From Salvator merianae (lineage: Eukaryota > Chordata > Lepidosauria > Squamata > Teiidae), in the NCBI GenBank assembly GCA_003586115.2, contig QVOM02000119.1, positions 43,216,521 through 43,280,520 on the forward strand: a DNA stretch of 64,000 nt, in the 5' to 3' direction. The position numbers and the translations under genes were made by a program. How positions within the stretch are numbered: the stretch's first letter is position 1; every line of letters begins with the position of its first letter. This document shows positions 11,551 through 23,034 of the stretch, in pieces. Under the pieces are notes generated by a model. The model did not search any database. It had not been told where the DNA came from and saw only the letters and a program-made list of their open reading frames with translations.

Positions 11551-12446
11551 TTATAAAAACATAAGAGGAGTCCTGCTGGATTGGGCCATGGCCCATCTAG
11601 TCCAACATCCTGTCTCACACAGTGGCTAACCCACTGGCGTAGCAAGGGGGGGCGCGGGGGGCGCTGTGCACCGGGTGGCGCATTGTTGGGGGTGGTGCCC
11701 GCCTTTGAGTTGGGCCCTCCCGCCCGCCCGGCCGCCGGTTTGCCTTTAGTCGGCTTCACTGGCACGTCCGCTGCTCGCTCGCCGCTCGCTCACCGCTCGC
11801 TTGCCCCGCCCGCTGCTCGCTCGCTCGCTCGCCCCGCCCGCTGCTCGCTCGCTCGCCCCACCCGCTCACTGTGCCGGCTGGCACGCGCACGGCCATCATC
11901 ACGGCGGCAGCGGGAGTAGGCAGCTGCAGGGCGGGGCATCCTGCAGGGCGGGGTGCCCTGCTTGGCTACCGCCGTTTGGTCCGCCCCGGGTGGCAGAACG
12001 TGTAGCTACGCCGCTGGGTTAACCACTTGCTTCTGGGCATTCTCAAACAGAATATAAAGGCAAAATCTTCGCCTGCTCTTGACTCCCTGCAAATGACCTT
12101 TAGAGGCATCCTGCCTGCCTCTCCAACATGGAAACAATATCTAGACATCAGTTCTAATAGTTATTGATACAGCTGTCCTCCCTGAATTTGTCTAATCCTT
12201 TCTTAAAGCTATTCAGGCTGGTTGCTGTCATCAACTCTTCTGGCAGTAAATTCCATATACTGATGACTCTCTGGGTGAAAAAAAATTCTTCCCCTTGTAG
12301 GTCCTAACTCTCCAGCTCATCAGCTTCCTGGAGTAGCTCCTGGTTCTAGTGTTGTGTGATAGGGAAAATAATTTTTCTCTATCCACTTTTTCCTCACCAT
12401 GTATGATTTTCTATTCTTTCCTCAGGTCCCCTCTTTTTTTCTTCAC
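11551..12446 (-). pseudogene. CR1 LINE 3' part, interrupted by a hAT-like element
   Basis: On the minus strand this is a CR1 3' region. The terminal repeat is at 11551-11570 (plus strand AAAAACATAAGAGGAG). The 3' UTR blocks matching the copy at 50603 follow (GGCCCATCTAGTCCA, then TTGCTTCTGGGCATTCTC), then the ORF C-terminus at about 12150-12446. An unrelated GC-rich element splits it at 11632-12016. Removing that element restores the CR1 order, so CR1 is the older layer. Confidence 0.85.
11632..12016. mobile_element. GC-rich hAT-like non-autonomous element nested in CR1
   Basis: The ends are CACTGGCGTAGC and GCTACGCCGCTG, which are inverted repeats matching at 10 of 12 positions. They are flanked by GGCTAACC (11624-11631) and GGTTAACC (12017-12024), an 8-bp duplication with one difference. 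That length, with ends starting CA, fits the hAT superfamily. The interior is extremely GC- and CpG-rich, with imperfect GCTCGCTCGC and CCCGCCCGCTGC repeats at about 11770-11870. No transposase is encoded; the two overlapping frames inside are low-complexity translations. Confidence 0.82.
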
Positions 12447-15400
12447 CAGAGGCCTATTCTGCACTAGTTGTACCCCCACCAGTAGTAATTATTACTACCT
12501 GAAGAAAGTGCGAAGAAAGTAAAAACATTTTCTGTCTGCCCCTTCTTTGGCACCATGATCTAGTTTTTTTTATTTGACAGTGAAGGGATTATTTCTTGGG
12601 AAGGATTTTCTTTTTGGGAGCCTGGGGGGAAGGGAACCCTTTAAAATATGTATGCCAGAGTTGCTAATGCCCTGGTTTCTCATGGCAATATTGTATTAGC
12701 GATGACAATAACATGCAGGTCCCTGCACACAGAATTTAAAATGCCAGTTCTATCATGTTTATTTGGTTGCATTATACTGCTCCAAACATATGAATGGAAT
12801 TTAACATTTTAATCCTTTCATTATATTTGCAGTTTTTGAAAAACATGACCAGATTTGAGCTGAGATTCTGAGCTGGTTCTCAAAACAAATTTAAAACTGG
12901 AAAGTAATAGAAAATTCACAGTAATACCACCTTTACAAACCCCAGTTAAATATTTTAAGCCGATTTTAACACTTTGGTAGTTTCCTGTAGGTCACTGAAA
13001 TAACTGGGTCCTAGCCTGTCAAGATCTTGAAAGGATAATGCTTCAAATTGTGTCCAGAAACACACAGATATATGTAGTAGGCATTGTACTGAGCTTGTGC
13101 TATTTGAAGCTGCATCCATACAGGTGAAAGAAAGCTGCTACTTTACTACACAACAATAAAATGTAAGAACCTAAATGCTATTTTTCCATAGCAGATAGGC
13201 CATTGCTACACTCAAAAAGATTAAACATTTTAAAATAAAATGCGGGCACTTCAGGTTCAGCTCACATTATAATGTGTCATCCTGCATTAAGCTTACCTTT
13301 TCTGCATGTCTTCCATGTACATTTTTGGAACTTTCTGTAGGTATTTGTGTGAAGATGCCTTGTCTGTTTCCCTCTTGCTATGGGCAGTGTACGATCTATC
13401 AATCACATATTTTTCCCTATACAGCTTTGGACATTCACATAGTTAGCCCTCTCTAATGTGTCCTCCCCCTTCTCTTTTTTACTTTGTCCGCTTTTAATCA
13501 ACTGGATCGTGAAACAGACTGAGGCGAGGAGTGAAATGCACAAGGGGGGTGGAATTGGGGAGTGCTTTTGACAGGGTATGGGATTCCTTCCACCAGTTTG
13601 GTGGCCCTGCATTCAAGTGCAATTGCCTCTTGCCGTTCCTGCCACACGGCAGGGCAAAATTGCAGGGTAAGTCTGGGCTTTCACCTTGTCTGGTACTTGC
13701 TTCTGTGATGTATAAGATGATGCTTGCACAGTGTATATTTCCAACATGAAGAATCCCAGGAGCAAATGCCAGATAAGGTAAGTAATATTGCTGTGTGGGG
13801 AAACCCACTTCAGAGTTCTTTTTCTTGCAATAGCGATATTCCGGGATTTCGCCTCTATATCCTGGCACTGTGCTGAGATTGCAAGCTCAATGTAGTGTTG
13901 GGGAAATCCTGGATTTTAGACCTGTCTGGACGCAGCCTATCTTCTTGGGTTACAATTGCCTTTACTTACAATGAGTCTTACTTAATGCAGTGAGATGTTT
14001 ATTCCCAAATAAACATATAAAAGAGCACATTCTATAAATTTACATATGTATAAGACAATGAACCCCACTGAATTCATGAGGAGTTTGTTCTGATGGATTC
14101 TGTCCATGACACATAATTAGTATGGTCATAGCAAAGCAAGAGAGTCATGTGCAGAGTTGTGGAGCCATGGAAAACACATGAAAAATTGCTTTTCCCTTCT
14201 TTCATTTCTCTTGGTCTTCTTTTTTGTGAAGGTGGAAATGGGACAGAAACCATTTTCTCCTTTTTCCCTCTCAGATTTTGTTTTTGAGCTTTCACAGTCT
14301 TTAGGCATGCATTGATATAGCTTTATAGTACGTGAATCAATCTTTTTATTTTATTTTATGGCCACAGGCTTAATATAGCTTTATACACTTCTTCAGTAGA
14401 ATAACTAAGTATGCAGGTTTACAGAAGACTTATTTTGCTTGTTTATTGTTGCATTTGGAGCTTGCTCTTCACTCATGGTCTCAGGATTGGTCACATAAGT
14501 AGAAAACAACAAGAGTATACTAAAATCACAGTAAAATAATAATAAAAAAAGAAAATGTGAAAAACAATATAGTGTTACAATGCAACCCAGATTTAAAATT
14601 CAGTACCATTAGTGAGGAGAAGGGCAAACATCTTAGTCAAAGGTCAGGATAAAGAAATTTGTGTGCACTGATTGCCAAAAATAAAATAAAAATGAAGCAC
14701 GAACCACTTGGTTGGAGCTGGAGCAGGGAGTGATCACGCCACAATTTGGAGAATATTACAGAGAAGGCCATCTTGGGTGCTACAACCTTTTGAACCACAA
14801 GAGTGATAGCAATACGAGCAAGGCTTCTTAGCAAAACTTGATCTAGACTGTATCTGGATGAGAGGAAAAGGGAACTTTAAGGAAAGTGCTGCCCCCTGTC
14901 ACCTTAAAGGGAGACAGTTTGCTTTCCTTTCGGCTGAATCGTCTTGTCTGCTTCATCAAATGGCATGAGGACTTTCTTCACTGTCACTTGACAACTGAAG
15001 GAAGCTTGTGCCCCCTGCTCCATTGGTTCGGATGCCATTTTACATCTGATCCTGTGGAATGGCTAGAAAGTTCTCCTCCTTGCATGATTGGCTGCACAAT
15101 GACAATGGCGAGGAGGGGGAGCAAGCTTCCCTCACCATCAAATGGAGATGAGGAAAGCCCTCACACCACTTGACTGGTTGGGAGAAGGGCTTTCCCCACT
15201 AAATTGAAGCAGGTGGGTGGGTGGTTCAAAGACAGGGAATGACAGAAAGTGGCAGTGGCAAGACAAGGTGAATTGAAAGACTCTCTGGAGCCTTCAACCC
15301 TCTCTACCGCTACAGTGCCTTACTAGTGCTTGTAGCAGCATAAGGGAAGAAGAGTGTGGTGTTTGAACAGATGCTGTGCTTTTCCTTCAAACAGACGCTG

Positions 15401-15889
15401 CACCCAGTGTACCCTCAGCACATCATAACAGTGCCATGCAGATTCAGCTCTAGGCAAGGGAATGGTCATATGCTGTTTGTGCAAATGCCACCAAGGAGTG
15501 TGGATCTCCTAGACAGTTTTTACAACTTTCTGCATACTTCATGTGGTGTGAACAAGACCTCTGCTTCTAGTCAAGAAGATGTTTCCTAGATTAATGAGAA
15601 TTGCTCTGTGCTATCCTGAAGAATGGGAATTTTCTTATCAAATACCAGAGTGATATGTTCTTATCTATTCTTTTATGTTGCTGAGAGAAGAACTAAATTG
15701 CAAAAGGAAAAAAAAATCGCAAGAAATTACTCTACAGCAAGAAAGAAATGGAAATAGTTACATTCAGTAGGTTTACCTTTTCATTGTGACCAAAGGTGAC
15801 AGTCTCAAATTTTCTCTGGTTCTGACTAGTGTCCCTAGCAGAAGGCAAGACAAATAAAAGAAGGGTTCAGAAAAGGGAGAGCAAATGGC
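12447..15889. other. Mostly unassigned stretch
   Basis: No gene is recognised. Near 12455, GAGGCCTATTCTGCACTAG resembles a left terminus of the GGCCC...CACTT elements without a partner. Segments near 14530-14830 faintly resemble minus-strand L2 3' sequence (GAGAAGGCCATCTTGGG). ORFs at 13494-13868 and 14886-15173 have no domain I recognise. Confidence 0.4.
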
Positions 15890-16340
15890 AAGGTGAGACA
15901 CAGTGGCAGCATCCACAGTTTTGGACTGTGCCACTGGTGTGCTGGGCTCATGTTGTCTGCACATCACTGTGTGCCAAAGAGGGCCAGGCCTGCAGGTGCA
16001 CAGTGTCCACTCAGCACCCATGACTGGCTCACTTCCAGGTGAAGAATATGTAGAGTGCTGGCAAGCAGTCTTGGTGCAGGCTATGTTGTCTCCAAGGTTC
16101 TGATTCTGCTGTGGAAACTGGCAATGGAAGCAGGAACAGTCCATAACCTATTTCAGAACCCCTTTCCAGGGCCATACCATTTCTGGGGACATGACTGAAA
16201 TGTGCAACTTCAAAGCCATGGAGCATTTGTTCCCTAGCTTTTAAGTTAGGCGAGGCTATCTGTCTGAGATAATGGCTTATGGCCTGCTTCACCCTGCTCT
16301 GCCCTGCTCCTGGCCTATAACACTTTCTGCAGACCAGAAG
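15890..16340. repeat. Dispersed repeat shared with 18.8 kb and 60.2 kb
   Basis: The block TGCAACTTCAAAGCC followed by TTTGTTCCC at about 16202-16240 recurs in the same orientation at about 60262-60295. An earlier part, with CACATCACTGTGTGCCAAAGAGGG at 15958-15985, resembles CACGTCACTGCATGCCAAAAGAGGG at 18865-18890. At least three loci therefore carry related sequence. I cannot define termini or coding capacity. Confidence 0.5.
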
Positions 16341-16432
16341 TATCCTCAGTAGTGTGTATTTGGATCTTGGCTTGAAAGCTGCAATTGTACCCAAATCCAC
16401 ATGAAATCTGACCCAATTGAATGATTATGCAC

Positions 16433-17555
16433 TAGGGATGTGCACGAAATTTCAAAGCAACGAAATTTCGTACGAATTTCGTTGCTTCGCAACATTCGCA
16501 TCGAATGCAAAGTGCCCTCTCTATCGCGAAAGCGAATAGTGAAAGTCGCGGCGATTTTCATCAATTTTCGTGACCTTCGCCACTCACCGCGAACGGCTAT
16601 TTTCGTCTCTTTTTGCTGCGAAAACTGCGATGCAACGAAGCTCGATAGCTTCGTAGCATCAAGTCTCTGCCTCTAGAGGTGGAAATTGTAATGCATCACA
16701 TTAGGAAAGACGGTATTTTTTTAACTCTTCGCCTGCCTCGCAGCGATCGCACCGCATGAGGATGAGAAACTCAGATGGCTAGGAGTTAATAAAACGTCTT
16801 TGATGGTGGTATACAGTTCTGCTTTTTGAAACGGAGGGCAAGACAAGGCGTCATTTTGCTGCTGCTCAGAAGTAGGGAGGGAGGGCAAGACGAGGCGTCA
16901 TTTCGCTGCTCGGAAGTAGGGAGGGAGTTATTTCATCCTGCGGCTGCCGCCAGTCTTCTAAATTACGCGCTGAGCTGAACGCAATTGCTTCGTGCGTCGC
17001 TGACTAAGCCTGCCCGCCTCGTAGGCGAGGTAATAATTTCTGTGCCCCAAACGATCGGCACAGATGGCAGACAGCGACGAGTCGCGCCGATAAGTTAAAG
17101 GGACAGAAGTTAGCGCGCATCCGCGCACAGACATGAGCATTGAAAAGGCATCGAAAATGATGAAAAATCAAAGCGAAAAAAATTCGTTTGCTTGCTTTGG
17201 CTTGCTTTCGATCTGCAGTGAGGAACCCCAAACGTGCCTTCGTTGCTTTGAATCCTGCTACAAACCAGCCGCCGGTAAAAAGTAAGCTCCGTGCAATTTT
17301 TACCTTTAACGAAGCAACTCCTTAAATTAGCAACGTGGACGGTCAAATATAGAAGGGACAGGGCAGGGGGATATGCGGCATTTGTTTTTCGCTACTTATT
17401 TCATTGATTTTGCACTTCCGGTTTTTCGCGAAAATTTTCGCTGCGAAAACGAAAATCGCCATTTTCGCGACTTCCGTTTTTGTGCGAAAACGAAGCAACG
17501 AAGCTTCAATGCATTGTGAAACGAACAGAGAAAATTCCTTTCGTGCACATCCCTA
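16433..17555. mobile_element. CpG-rich non-autonomous hAT transposon, complete
   Basis: The ends are TAGGGATGTGCACGAAA and TTTCGTGCACATCCCTA with one inserted base pattern, a terminal inverted repeat of about 17 bp. A perfect 8-bp duplication TTATGCAC flanks it at 16425-16432 and 17556-17563, the hallmark of hAT insertion. The 1123-bp interior holds many CGAAG/TTCGC motifs near both ends, possible transposase binding sites. It also carries a ~45-bp tandem duplication at about 16834-16925. All frames are short (at most about 122 codons) and I recognise no transposase or BED domain. The element is far richer in intact CpG than its flanks, suggesting a relatively recent arrival. Confidence 0.92.
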
Positions 17556-17563
17556 TTATGCAC

Positions 17564-18299
17564 ACATTGGAAGTATAAGCAAGCGAGCAAGCAAACAAAA
17601 GCACAAAGATGGGAACTCAAAAATCACAAAAATAGCAGGAAACCCACAGATTGGGAGCCTAAATGTCATTGAAGATTTGCTGATATCTGTATCCCCACTT
17701 ATATTCCTGGATATTTTTGAGCAGTACTGTGATGCTAATTTTAGAGGTATATTGAATTATAGTGCACATTAATTCAATACAGTTTATATCTCTGCTTTTA
17801 GCAATTTGGGAATTCCTAGTTGTTTTTATGCATGCATTGAAATATGCATGTAGGAGAAAGGCACTGTGGACTTCAACTCTGAATTACTGGGTGTGGTTTG
17901 GTGCTGCCCACTTTTTCCTGAGGAACTAGCTGCCCTTCTCATCCTTTCTAAGTACAGAAATATGGCACATTGCCTGATGCGAGGATTATTAAATGTCTCT
18001 GGGTGAGCTTTTTCTTTTTAGCATGGATTCAGATCTTTGAAACAGTCATTGCCCAGCAGAAATCTGATTTTCAGTCTTGAATTGATACCTTAATTTAGAA
18101 TGAATAAGGCACTTGATGGTCTATTAATTAAGTCTTCATGCATGGCTCTCAGCACTAGGGCATGCTTGAATGTAGAACTGCTTCAGTCATAGAAGGGATG
18201 GAAATGATACATGCTCTTATTGCTCAACATGACTCTAAATATGCTTTTTTAGTGAGCAGAATGCGTCAGTAGTCTGGATATTAAGACTTTTTTGTTGCC
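17564..18299. other. Unassigned stretch
   Basis: AT-rich sequence between the hAT and the next LINE remnant. No gene or repeat is recognised. Confidence 0.45.
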
Positions 18300-18700
18300 T
18301 TTACATATTTAATTAAATTGATTTATTTGCATTTTTATCCTGCCCTTATCCTAAAATCACAGGGTGGGGTACAATGATAAAAACAAAATAGAAAATGAAC
18401 ACACTAAAAACAATAAGTGTCTGAAAGCACGGAGGGGAAGCTGTTTCCTCAGCCAAAGGCCAAGGTGACTAGAGACCTCAGAAGGGAGACTATTCCATAG
18501 ACTGGGGGCTATCACTGAGAAGGTCCTATCCCAGGACTGAACTACTGAACTATTGAAGGGCCTCTCCTGCAGATCTTAAGGAATAGGCAGTTCAATATGG
18601 GAGAAGGCATTCCTTCAGAAGGCATTTCTTTAGAGATGCTTGGCTGAAATATTGCCCCCTTAAAGGGCTATTTCAGCCAGCACTTCTTGTTGGAATTGTA
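18300..18700 (-). mobile_element. L2-clade LINE 3' region
   Basis: The plus strand begins with an AATAAATTTATT-like tail, then TATCCTGCCCTTATCC and CACAGGGTGGGGTACAATG. This is the antisense of the typical L2 3' end, where a GTAAGCC...GGCGGTATAAA-like block precedes the tail. The stretch GACTATTCCATAGACTGGGGGC followed by GAGAAGGTCCTATCCC matches the corresponding antisense segment of the copy at 33.2 kb. It has no coding remnant of its own. Confidence 0.65.
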
Positions 18701-18735
18701 ATATGTCTGGGCATTTCTTTTGCCTGGTAGATGTG

Positions 18736-19290
18736 TAACTCTAAGTATATAGGTTGGTAACGTAGCCTGTTGGTGGGGCGATAGTCAGTCTGATACTATG
18801 CTGCGATTTGAAATTGTGATCGAATCTGCATTGTGCCAGAGGAATGTCCAGCATGTGGTTTCGGCACGTCACTGCATGCCAAAAGAGGGTTTGGAATATG
18901 ATGACTGCACATTGTGGCAACCAACCTCCTCCCAGGCAGAATCTGTTCCCGGAGGAGTCTGTTTGCAGAGCTGGAAAAAACTCTTTGCAAATCGGGTATG
19001 GGCCAGGTTTGCTCCAGCCACTGCTGCGCACCCTATCTCCCTCCTTGCAGCCCAGCAGCATTTTGTTAGGCTCTGAAAATGGCAAATTTCTGAAGTTAGC
19101 CGTGGCTGGGATGCACTGCTTGTGTGAATGGATGCCTGTTTTACTTCTGGACCCATGCAAGTGCTCCAGCACAGGAACAGGCATTGCAGCACACACCACA
19201 CTATGTGTAGAGGCTGCCTCTTTGGCTTGCAATTAACCCCTGCAATGTTAGCTTGGGTGCTGTGTTCACACTTATGTTTTAATGTCACGT
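18736..19290. repeat. Dispersed repeat related to 15.9 kb
   Basis: This shares CACGTCACTGCATGCC-type sequence and its neighbourhood with 15.9 kb. The overlapping ORFs on both strands (up to 163 codons, 18741-19232) look like open repeat sequence rather than genes: both strands are open, and no domain is recognisable. Confidence 0.45.
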
Positions 19291-19800
19291 GTCCCAGTTC
19301 TACTTCACCATAACATCTGAATCAGGAGAAGCTGTGGATATCTGGATGCAATGAAGAGTTGAATAGCGTCCATTAAACTGAAGCGGAATTCTGAGAAGAC
19401 AAGAGATTATATGGGTAGGAGGTTCCTGAGTTTGGGACTTGGGAAATTTTCTTTTTCTAGGTAGGCAGTCCTTCAGAAAGAACAGCTTGCTGAGGCCCAG
19501 GTCTGCTCTGTGTTCAGGAGTGCCTGTTATCCAGCTTTGGCTGATACACCACCTACACTCTTACTTGGAAAAGTACAGTACATCCATGGTTTAGCAATGC
19601 CCATTGATAACCTCACATTGAGGTTAGTGTAATGGAGTTGTGTGGACTTACCCTTAAACCTGCTTTGGAACAAAATGTGATCGTCAGGTTGCTGATCTGG
19701 GTACCTGTTTGCATTTATATCACATTTCACCCACCCTGGGGCCTTTTGGTGAAGGATGGGATATAAATTCTTAAACAAAATAAAATATTGTGCTTAAGTA
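19291..19800. other. Unassigned stretch with a possible LINE tail
   Basis: No gene is recognised. GGGATATAAATTCTTAAAC near 19758 resembles an L2 3' terminus on the plus strand. Confidence 0.4.
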
Positions 19801-20735
19801 ATTGTGCTCATTCTGGATCACTACCGGGTTAAATACAAGATTTTATCCTCACCATATAAGGCTTTAAACCATGTGCGATCAGGGTGTGTAACAGATTACA
19901 TTCACTCCTATAAAATCTCTCTCCCTTTTTTAAAATTTTGTTTTCTTTTGTTTATTATATAAATAAAATAATACACTGGAAATCCCCTATCTCCCTTGAT
20001 GAACCCACTCCCCTGACCTAATCTAATACATATGGAAGGTTACTAATACATGATTTCTTTCCTGGTTACTCCCCGCTTCCTTTACCAAATATTCCACTAT
20101 CTCCTTCCTCTCCATTTTCCTCTCAAATCTCCATCTACAGTTTGTCCTTCTAACCTTAATCTATTGTTATTTAATATTTGACACCTCATTGCATCTAGTA
20201 AATAATACCTCCATTTCTCCAGTGTCCATTTGGTACCCTCCTATAAAACTTCTCAGATCTCTAAGATCATCTGGGCACGTCTTGTAGTGAGTAGTGCAAA
20301 CCGGTAAGTGTCATCTTGTAGTTCATCACAGCAAAGCCAGCTAGGTAGCTGTGCCTACATGCTTGATTGTTGTGTCTCTTCCCCACCCCAAAATTCATGA
20401 TTTTCAGGTGCCTTTAGAAGACATATCTTTTAACCTAGGCCTTCCCTCTGCGAATGATTTGCCAGGTTGTATTCCTTATCCCATCCTCTATGAGTTGTTT
20501 TTAGAATTTTTAAAATAGTGTTTTTAACTTGTTTAGCTTTGTTCTTATATTACATTGTAAACTATTATGAGATGTAGTGGGATGCCATAAAGGTGTACCT
20601 TTCATTAAAGTGGCAGTCTGTTCTCCAGGTCTTTGGACTACATTTTACTTTTTATTGTCATAATTTTTAACTTTTGTACCCTATCTTGAGAATTTTAAGG
20701 CATAGAGCAGGATATAAATAGAAATAAATACACCT
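19801..20735 (+). pseudogene. L2-clade LINE fragment split by a retro-insertion
   Basis: The segment 19825-19920 translates across frames to VKYKILSSPYKALNH and CVTDYI, typical of the region just after the L2 RT domain. After an insert the L2 resumes near 20249 and reaches RHIF/TYLFNLGLP (about 20418-20450) and an AT-rich 3' UTR ending in TATAAATAGAAATAAATA near 20735. The copy is broken and non-coding. Confidence 0.65.
19916..20237 (-). mobile_element. Poly(T)-headed retro-insertion inside L2
   Basis: CTCCTATAAAA at 19905-19915 is repeated perfectly at 20238-20248, an 11-bp target duplication. The insert starts with a T-rich run (CCCTTTTTTAAAATTTTG) and continues in low-GC sequence. On the minus strand this is a tail-last retro-insertion of L1 type. 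Its 322-bp body may be an L1 3' UTR; no ORF supports that directly. Confidence 0.7.
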
Positions 20736-20744
20736 TCCATGCTT

Positions 20745-21010
20745 TAAATTTATTTATTTAAAATATTTGTATATGATTTCCCATTCTATTGAAATTCATA
20801 GTAAAACAGATTGAAAACAACAAATGCACATAAAACATCATTAAAACAGCAGGCGAGAGGAAAAACTATTCACACTAGAAGAGCTGGGTGAAAAGAAGTG
20901 TCTCTAGTAAGTGCCTAGAAGATGTACTTGTGGGTACGGGAGAGATTCCAAAGGGGGCCAACACAGAGAAGGTCCAATTCCTAACAACTGCTAGTTGCTA
21001 CTCGCAGACT
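20745..21010 (-). mobile_element. L2-clade LINE 3' region
   Basis: The plus strand begins AATTTATTTATTTAAAATAT and continues with AACATCATTAAAACAGCAGG and later AGAGATTCCAAAGGGGGCC...GAGAAGGTCC. This is the antisense layout of L2 3' UTRs, as at 18.3 and 33.0 kb. It is immediately downstream of a plus-strand L2 tail, so two L2 copies lie tail to tail. Confidence 0.6.
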
Positions 21011-21294
21011 AGCTAACACCCCCAAATGCAATGGATGGACATGGATTTGGGATCTACAGGCCCATTTCCTGGCAGCCAGGTATAGACCCCTTAGCTCCTG
21101 AAAGGTATGTTTAGGAATGTTGTTTTGATGCTACACCTTGTAGACAGTTTTCTAACATAGAGCAGACTCAAAATGGATGTTTCTACAGCTCCTCTTTCAC
21201 AAATATGTGGTTTTCAGATTCTTCAAAGCCATGAATAAAATTTATTTTCCACCCTCATCCTGGGATTCTGAATTTCCAGTGTTGGAGGGTACTG

Positions 21295-21723
21295 AGGATC
21301 TTTTTGCACTGACCAGTTTAGAATGGTATAGCTGGTCAAGACCCAGTGGTGAGGCGGCCATTTGCACTGCAAGTGCTAGAATGGCCCTATACTGGACCTC
21401 CAACACTCATAGTGCAAATGTATTCATGCTTGCCATGTCAGCGGCTGTGGAAATGTCTGGCTGTTGCCATGGTGATCAGGACATGATGCATGATTGCGCA
21501 GCTGCAGCTGTGCCACAATCTTGCAGCATTCACACTTGGAAGCAGGTGTGAACACTGCTTAGCTGGAGGTGCCTAATGATACAGCATTTTAGCTATCCAC
21601 AGCTAGTAGCATTCAGGAGTGGCTGCAGATGTTCCTGGCCGCTGTGGCCACTGGAGAGTGCAGCCGTACCTCACTAGTGAGTGTCTGCGTGCTCACTAGC
21701 AAGTAAGTGCAAATAGGTCCTTA
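21295..21723 (-). mobile_element. Hairpin-ended DNA element, second copy of the 37-kb type
   Basis: Read on the minus strand this copy runs parallel to 37021-37461. It has a terminus AAGGACCTATTTGCACTTAC, then a subterminal hairpin formed by GCTAGTGAGC and CACTAGTGAG, then TACTAGCTGTGGA, ATCACCATGGCA and CTTGCAGTGCAAATGG in the same order. At the other end GACCAG...CTGGTC (about 21316-21345) forms a second hairpin beside the terminus GGATCTTTTTGCACT. There is no coding capacity; the plus-strand frame 21177-21551 crosses the element boundary and is not a gene. Confidence 0.75.
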
Positions 21724-21962
21724 GAGTATGCATCAGAAAGACCTCGCCAGATGATCTTAGTGATTTTACAGGTGTTTAATAGAAGATATGGTTGGGTAAG
21801 CCTGGCTCTTGAGAAGGGGATACAATGGCAAAAGCCTCTACCATCACAGTGAAGCCCTGGTGGACATAATGTATGGGGAGGGACTTCCCATCCACTGGGT
21901 GACCTAATTGTGCTTCTTCAGGGTGTGCTTTGAAGTCATCTTTTAATTACAAGAAGCAGAAT

Positions 21963-22252
21963 CAGGCCATGTCTCCACATCAAGGGGGAGTAGGCCTGAA
22001 GGTGGGTTCCTTGGTGAAAATGCCTTGGTTGCCACATCAATTGGTGCCTCCCCATATCCATTTCAGATTGCCCAATGATACAAGCAATTGACAGTATTTT
22101 GTTCATAGCAGGAAATTGTGCCCTACTCACCTCCAACAGCAGTTGTGCCCTTCACGGATGCAGCACACTCTTTGCGGGATGCCTCTTGCCACTGCAAATG
22201 GAAGTGTGATAACCAAAGGGATGCCTGCTGCGGTAAGTGGAGACACAGCCTC
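21963..22252. mobile_element. Probable MITE, ~290 bp
   Basis: The left end AGGCCATGTCTCCAC and right end GTGGAGACACAGCCT are inverted repeats matching at 13 of 15 positions. No clear target duplication or second copy is seen, and no coding frame is supported. Confidence 0.6.
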
Positions 22253-22590
22253 AGAGTACTTTAATATGGGTTCAAAAGAGCAGCTCTTTGTGACACAGAT
22301 ATTTTCGGTCCCACTTGGTCTCTGCATTATACGGATGCATAGGACTGAAGAAGAACCCTAAATTACTCTTGTATATTTGTCCGTAATCATGTTCCATGGT
22401 TTATTACTTTGACTCTAATTGATGGCAGATATCTATAGTCTTTGCTTCCACCAGTTAGCTTAGAATGACTTCACAGGATGGCTGCTTTTGTCTACAAATG
22501 CCAGGCTTGGCTGACAGCTTCCAACTGCAAAGCAGATAACCCAAAAACGGAGACTGAAACAAGCAGTTTAGGTGCTAAGACTCAACACTA
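22253..22590. other. Unassigned stretch
   Basis: I see nothing assignable here. Confidence 0.4.
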
Positions 22591-23034
22591 AGGGCCTTTC
22601 TACTCTTACTGTCCAGATCACAGCAAGGTGTGGTCTAAACCAGTGCCACCTGCATGATGCTGCTGGTCCAGTCCAGCTCCTGCACCACCTCGACGCTCGC
22701 ATGAGCTTTGGGGCTGGCCTCTGTAGGCTCTGATGGGCGATGAATGAAAGTTCCTTGCCTTGCCTTTGGCTGCATGCTTTGGTGCATTGTGAATTGGGTC
22801 CCCTGATACTCCAGAAAATGAAGGTGTGCTTTCCGCATGCTTCCATGATCCGGCCCAAGGACTGCCAGTAATCCCGATCAGGGGCCTCCTGGTCTGGATT
22901 ACATTCTGTCTAATGCAGATGGAGCGTACCAGCAGCGGTTGGAGCCTCTATGATCCACTCTAATGTGTAGATTGATATGAAAAGCTGACTACGAGGATCA
23001 TATTCCAAATCTAAGGTAAGTGCAGAAAGGCATT
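22591..23034 (+). mobile_element. Long GGCCC...CACTT-type DNA element, near-complete
   Basis: The left end GGGCCTTTCTACTCTTACTG and right end GGTAAGTGCAGAAAGGC are inverted. The interior contains CGCATGAGCTTTGGGGCTGGCCTCTG, TCCATGATCCGGCCCA and a CCTGGTCTGGATT block. These recur, in the same order but partially, at 10183, 37692 (inverted), 39475 and 53359. The length is about 444 bp. There is no transposase; the frames inside are short shadows. The termini link it to the short snapback elements at 29085 and elsewhere. Confidence 0.75.

Noticed and set aside
11640..11930. CpG island promoter
   Set aside because: The GC-rich block is bounded by terminal inverted repeats and an 8-bp duplication inside CR1, so it is a transposon interior.
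18741..19232. 163-codon minus-strand ORF as a gene
   Set aside because: Overlapping long frames on both strands and similarity to the repeat at 15.9 kb indicate open repeat sequence.
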